Assembly (NCBI GenBank): GCA_019115145.1
Contig: DXED01000022.1
Coordinates: forward strand, 1-64,000
Direction of reading: 5' to 3'
DNA: 64,000 nt
Origin: Claveliimonas intestinigallinarum
Lineage (GTDB): Bacteria > Bacillota > Clostridia > Lachnospirales > Lachnospiraceae
The first letter of the stretch is position 1; every line of letters starts with the position of its first letter. Of this stretch, positions 60,640 to 64,000 are shown piece by piece. The translations under genes were made by a program, and so were the position numbers. Under the pieces are notes generated by a model. That model did not search any database. It was not told the origin of the DNA and worked only from the letters and a program-made list of their open reading frames with translations.

Positions 60640-60679
60640 TGCATCGGATAAATAGAAACGAATATCGAGGGAGAGGAGC

Positions 60680-61009
60680 ATGCTGGGAAAAATCGTGAAA
60701 GTGACGGTGGACAGACCTCTGGGGAGCTGTCATCCGAAGCATCCGGATATCTGCTATCCTGTCAACTATGGATATGTGAAAGGGGTTATGGCTGCTGATG
60801 GAGAGGAACAGGACGTCTATATCCTGGGCGTGGATGTCCCTGTAAATGAATTTACAGGCAGAGTCATTGCCATCATCCACCGCCGTGACGATGTGGAGGA
60901 TAAATGGGTGGCAGCGCCGGAGGGACAGACATTTTCGGCGGAGGAGATAGAAGCCCGGGTGGAATTTCAGGAACAGTATTTTGAGTCGGAGGTGATTGCA
61001 GTATTATGA
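60680..61009 (+). CDS. Short inorganic-pyrophosphatase-like protein
   Basis: A 109-residue protein resembling part of family I pyrophosphatases (DRPLGSCHPKHPDICYPVNYGYV and DGEEQDVYILGVDVPVNEF). True pyrophosphatases are near 170 residues with a DGDPxD set for metals; here the set is DGEEQD, so activity as a pyrophosphatase is doubtful. Its stop overlaps the start of the methyltransferase (ATGA). Confidence 0.72.
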   Translation: MLGKIVKVTVDRPLGSCHPKHPDICYPVNYGYVKGVMAADGEEQDVYILGVDVPVNEFTGRVIAIIHRRDDVEDKWVAAPEGQTFSAEEIEARVEFQEQYFESEVIAVL

Positions 61010-61788
61010 GTCGTACATTTGAATTTGACGGAGAAAAATACAAAAAAGCGTCCAGACACCAGAAGGAGTGGGGCAGCAGCCTGATTGGAGAATTATCTTT
61101 GCGGGGCGATGAGAAAATACTGGATCTGGGCTGCGGAGACGGCGTGCTGACAGAGCAGCTGTCAGAGCTGGTGCCGGATGGAAAAGTTGTGGGAATAGAC
61201 GCGTCTGCGGGAATGATCGCCGAGGCGCAAAGCCGGTCAAAGCCGAACCTGACGTTTGTGCAGATGGATATAAACGACATGGATTTTCAGAACGAGTTTG
61301 ATGTCATTTTTTCCAATGCGGCGCTCCACTGGGTCAAGGATCACGGCAGACTCCTTAAAAACTCATTCAGGGCATTAAAGGATGGCGGCCGCCTCCTGTG
61401 GGATTTTGCAGGGGACGGAAACTGTTCCAACTTCTTTGCTGTCATCCGCAAAGAAATGGAAAGCGAAGAGTACAGGCAGTATTTTAAAGAGTTTGAGTGG
61501 CCCTGGTATATGCCGTCCAGGGAGGAGTATGCAAAGACAGTGGTCGCCTCCGGCTTTTCTTCCTATGGTATTACTGAGGTCAACAGAGACAGATTTTTCT
61601 CCGATGCGGATGAGATGATCAGGAGGATAGACCAGCCCAGCATCGTGCCTTTTATCAAGGTTCTTCCCGAGGGAGCAAAGGAAAAGTTTCGCGATGAGGT
61701 TGTCAGGGCTATGCTGGAGAGGGCGTTGCAGGCAGACGGAACCTGTTTTGAAACCTTCCGACGCATCCATGTAAGGGCGGATAAGTGA
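61006..61788 (+). CDS. SAM-dependent methyltransferase, trans-aconitate-methyltransferase-like
   Basis: A 260-residue methyltransferase: motif I KILDLGCGDGVLTEQL (about residues 37-52), VVGIDASAGMIAEA, and NAALHWVKDH, a pattern of the Tam group. The substrate may be a carboxylic acid. It begins within the end of the preceding gene. It is the fifth accessory gene in this array. Confidence 0.9.
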   Translation: MSRTFEFDGEKYKKASRHQKEWGSSLIGELSLRGDEKILDLGCGDGVLTEQLSELVPDGKVVGIDASAGMIAEAQSRSKPNLTFVQMDINDMDFQNEFDVIFSNAALHWVKDHGRLLKNSFRALKDGGRLLWDFAGDGNCSNFFAVIRKEMESEEYRQYFKEFEWPWYMPSREEYAKTVVASGFSSYGITEVNRDRFFSDADEMIRRIDQPSIVPFIKVLPEGAKEKFRDEVVRAMLERALQADGTCFETFRRIHVRADK

Positions 61789-61816
61789 TGAGAGGATGAG
61801 GAAAAGGAGGAATCTT

Positions 61817-62368
61817 ATGGAAGATGAGAAAAGATTTGCCGCATTTCTGCGCGGTATCAACGTAAGCGGTAAAAACAAGATCCCAATGGCAGATCTGAAG
61901 AAGGGCTTTGAAAAGCTGGGGGTTGGAGGAGTGAAGACATACCTGAACAGTGGGAACGTGGTTTTCTCCTGTAAGGAGGGCGATACGGGCAGGCTGGCAG
62001 GGCAGATTGAAGAGATGGTGCAAGATGAGTTTGGGGTAAATGTCCCGGTATTTGTTATTTCCGGTGAGGAGCTGGAGGATATTCTGCAGCATGCACCTGA
62101 CTGGTGGGGCGATGAAAATCAAGACATCTATGATAACCTCATTTTTATACTGCCGCCGCTTACATTTACGGATGTGCTCCGTGAGATTGGGGAGCCAAAA
62201 GAAGGCTTGGAGCGGGTCATGGATTACAAAAACGCCGTCTTCTGGTCCTTTGTCCGAAAGGATTACCAAAAGACAAACTGGTGGTCAAAAACGGCAAGCT
62301 CTGGCATTGCCGGAAGACTGACGATCAGAACGGCCAATACAGTCAGGAGGATAGACGGGGCATGTTAG
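61817..62368 (+). CDS. DUF1697 family protein
   Basis: A 183-residue protein with the DUF1697 start FAAFLRGINVSGKNKIPMAD and VKTYLNSGNVVFSC. No function has been assigned to this family. AAAAGGAGG stands before the ATG at 61817; the frame extends to 61796 but lacks a ribosome site there. Confidence 0.9.
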   Translation: MEDEKRFAAFLRGINVSGKNKIPMADLKKGFEKLGVGGVKTYLNSGNVVFSCKEGDTGRLAGQIEEMVQDEFGVNVPVFVISGEELEDILQHAPDWWGDENQDIYDNLIFILPPLTFTDVLREIGEPKEGLERVMDYKNAVFWSFVRKDYQKTNWWSKTASSGIAGRLTIRTANTVRRIDGAC

Positions 62369-62442
62369 CGCGCGTTGCTTGCGGCAACGGCCGGTTTTTC
62401 ATACAATAACGATAACAACAAAAAAGAAAGAAGGTTATCCAG

Positions 62443-62973
62443 ATGCTGAATGAAAACATAAAAATCATCAGAAAGTCGAAGGGGCTTTCCCAGGAAGAGC
62501 TTGCCGTCAGGCTGAACGTGGTGCGCCAGACCATTTCCAAGTGGGAAAATGGGTTGTCTGTTCCAGATGCCGACATGCTGATCTCCATATCGGAAGTGCT
62601 GGAAACTCCAGTGAGCACTTTGCTTGGAGAAACGGTTGCCAGGCCGGAGGCCGACGATTTAAAGGCAATCTGCGAAAAGCTGGAGACGATCAATCTGCAG
62701 CTCGCCCGGAGGAAGGATGCGGCGCGAAAAATACTCCGGGGACTGCTTCTTGGCCTGTGCGCGGTCATCGTGCTCATCTTTGCTGCCCTGGCCGCGCTAA
62801 ACAGTCCATACCTGGGCTGGGATTACAGTGACCCGGAACTGAGTGTTGCCGGAGTGGTTTTTCATGCGTTTGAGTGGCTGTTTGTCAGACTGGCGCCGTT
62901 TGTCCTTGCGGGGGCAGCAGCCGGGATTTTTCTGACGCGGAAGAGTGGTAGCTCCGGGTTGGGAGCAGTGTGA
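62443..62973 (+). CDS. XRE regulator with C-terminal membrane helices
   Basis: A 176-residue protein: an N-terminal helix-turn-helix (QEELAVRLNVVRQTISKWEN, residues about 15-35) and two membrane helices (about 95-122 and 140-163). Such membrane-tied XRE proteins appear in Clostridia beside stress or resistance genes and may report on the envelope. The ribosome site is AGAAGG. A short CGTTGC/GCAACG hairpin with T's at 62377-62400 lies before it. Confidence 0.86.
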   Translation: MLNENIKIIRKSKGLSQEELAVRLNVVRQTISKWENGLSVPDADMLISISEVLETPVSTLLGETVARPEADDLKAICEKLETINLQLARRKDAARKILRGLLLGLCAVIVLIFAALAALNSPYLGWDYSDPELSVAGVVFHAFEWLFVRLAPFVLAGAAAGIFLTRKSGSSGLGAV

Positions 62974-62998
62974 GTCTTTGTAAAGGGAAGTAAAGTCT

Positions 62999-63712
62999 AT
63001 GGAGCAATACCTGAGAGAAACGCCTATGTTAAACTTTTCGGCTGCAAACATACAGAGGTTGATAAGTGACAGGCAATGGGAAAATGCGGATGCGTATCAT
63101 CGTATCAGGAAGATATATGATTTTGTCCGCGATGAAATTTTATTTGGATACAACGTGGATGACAGTATTCCGGCGTCGAGAGTTTTGTCTGATGGATATG
63201 GGCAGTGCAATACAAAAGGAACCCTTTTTATGGCGCTGCTGCGCGGCGTGGGGGTTCCCTGCCGGGTACATGGGTTCACGATCGATAAAAAACTGCAAAG
63301 AGGCGCAATGACTGGTATCGTATACAAAAATGCACCTGAAAATATTTTTCACAGCTGGGTGGAGGTTTACCTGGAGGGTGTTTGGTACGAGCTTGAGGCG
63401 TTTATCCTGGATCAACAGTATCTTTCCCGGCTGCAGGAGATAAACGCCGGCTGCCGGGGCGCTTTTTGCGGATATGGCGTTGCGGTAAAGGATTTTCACA
63501 ATCCGGTGATTGATTTCAATCGAAATAATACTTACATTCAAAGCGAGGGGATCAATCAGGATTTCGGGATCTATGACTGCCCGGATGACTTGCTGAAAGA
63601 GCATCATCAGGAAATGTCGGCTTTCAAGGCCTTTCTATATAGAAATCTGGGAAGGCACCTGATGAACTACAACATTAAAAAAATCAGAAACCAGAAAGCT
63701 TCGGTGGAGTAA
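62999..63712 (+). CDS. Transglutaminase-like protein
   Basis: A 237-residue protein with the transglutaminase-core triad: Cys in GYGQCNTKGTLF (about residue 70), His in FHSWVEVYL (about 119), and an acidic residue further on. No signal peptide is visible, so it may act on a cytoplasmic substrate. Cross-linking or peptidase activity is possible. AAGGGAAG precedes the start; it lies 26 bases after the XRE-membrane gene. Confidence 0.87.
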   Translation: MEQYLRETPMLNFSAANIQRLISDRQWENADAYHRIRKIYDFVRDEILFGYNVDDSIPASRVLSDGYGQCNTKGTLFMALLRGVGVPCRVHGFTIDKKLQRGAMTGIVYKNAPENIFHSWVEVYLEGVWYELEAFILDQQYLSRLQEINAGCRGAFCGYGVAVKDFHNPVIDFNRNNTYIQSEGINQDFGIYDCPDDLLKEHHQEMSAFKAFLYRNLGRHLMNYNIKKIRNQKASVE

Positions 63713-63837
63713 AATGTCACCGGTACAGTGACGATATATAAAAATAAGATAAGCTGGCTGTTTGTCCTTTCATCCTGCCAGGGTTGTACTGGAGATTTTG
63801 GGGGATATGATGTGATGGAAAAGCAGGTGAGAATTCT

Positions 63838-64000
63838 ATGAAAGTGTTCCTGGTCATTATTTTGGTATTGATCATATATATTCCGGTCATTATGCTGATT
63901 TCATTTGTGCGGGCGCTTTTTTGTGTGAGAAAAGGGAAAACATATGCCAAAGAAAAGTTTTGGGATACTTTCCTGAGCTTTTTCCTGGAATTGTTAAATC
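63838..64000 (+). CDS. Partial small membrane protein (3' end outside window)
   Basis: ATG 63838 opens a frame to the window end without a stop: one hydrophobic helix (VFLVIILVLIIYIPVIML) then a basic segment, ending FWDTFLSFFLELLN. AGGTGAG lies about 8 bases before. It resembles a short Clostridia membrane protein of unknown function. Between 63713 and 63837 I see nothing more than this leader. Confidence 0.7.
   Translation, partial: MKVFLVIILVLIIYIPVIMLISFVRALFCVRKGKTYAKEKFWDTFLSFFLELLN

Noticed and set aside
62368..62402. Possible terminator after DUF1697
   Set aside because: The stem is only six pairs and the T-run is offset by several bases; too weak to list.
1..64000. tRNA, rRNA, CRISPR, phage and IS signatures
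   Set aside because: No repeat array, transposase, integrase, phage structural gene or tRNA-like fold was recognised by eye; a tRNAscan and IS search would be decisive.

Overview
The window looks like a chromosomal segment of a gut-type Clostridia, most likely a Lachnospiraceae. The evidence is fairly high G+C, strong AGGAGG ribosome sites, DUF5721 and S8/Csp-like families typical of that group, HrcA/CIRCE heat-shock control, several AraC-controlled glycoside operons, and HipA-like and DUF4143 remnants. No rRNA, tRNA, CRISPR array, prophage or intact insertion sequence was recognised. The species cannot be fixed from the sequence alone.

Layout. 0-17 kb is a sugar-use region. A partial AAA/DUF4143 ATPase sits at the left edge. 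An AraC regulator is divergent from a lipoprotein/permease/permease ABC importer, followed by a GH36 alpha-galactosidase and a GH13 amylosucrase-like enzyme with a lysine/alanine/threonine repeat tail. Convergent to this is a GH31 glucosidase-MFS-AraC operon, divergent from a third AraC gene. A MATE pump with its MarR repressor has a clear self-operator promoter. A HAD phosphatase then precedes galK-galT, so galactose freed by the GH36 enzyme can enter the Leloir pathway (galE is not in the window). 19.8-33.4 kb holds a DUF4143 remnant, a GT2/YfhO glycosylation pair, a ClC antiporter, two XRE regulators with a zinc-ribbon/duplicated-domain membrane protein, an NSS transporter, and an ABC exporter with a giant coiled-coil FtsX permease.

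33.4-51 kb is housekeeping and stress: CIRCE-controlled htpG, an Fe-S aldo/keto reductase, DUF5721, an rluF-type gene, ligA, clpX, then a protease-rich run (S8 subtilase, 96-aa helical protein, LspA-like peptidase, C39-like peptidase), an A+T-rich patch with a 56-aa two-helix protein, CIRCE-controlled clpB, dinB and a decayed HipA-like kinase.

51-64 kb holds a YitT protein and a striking trio of ATP-grasp ligase, Asp/Glu racemase and non-canonical Mur ligase, which I read as a candidate D-amino-acid cell-wall or peptide-modification cassette. It is followed by methyltransferase-cupin, an inverse Rpn nuclease, and a same-strand array of small accessory genes (GNAT, a cysteine-free MGMT-like protein, DUF3781 remnant, DUF3795, GNAT, short pyrophosphatase-like protein, methyltransferase, DUF1697, XRE, transglutaminase).
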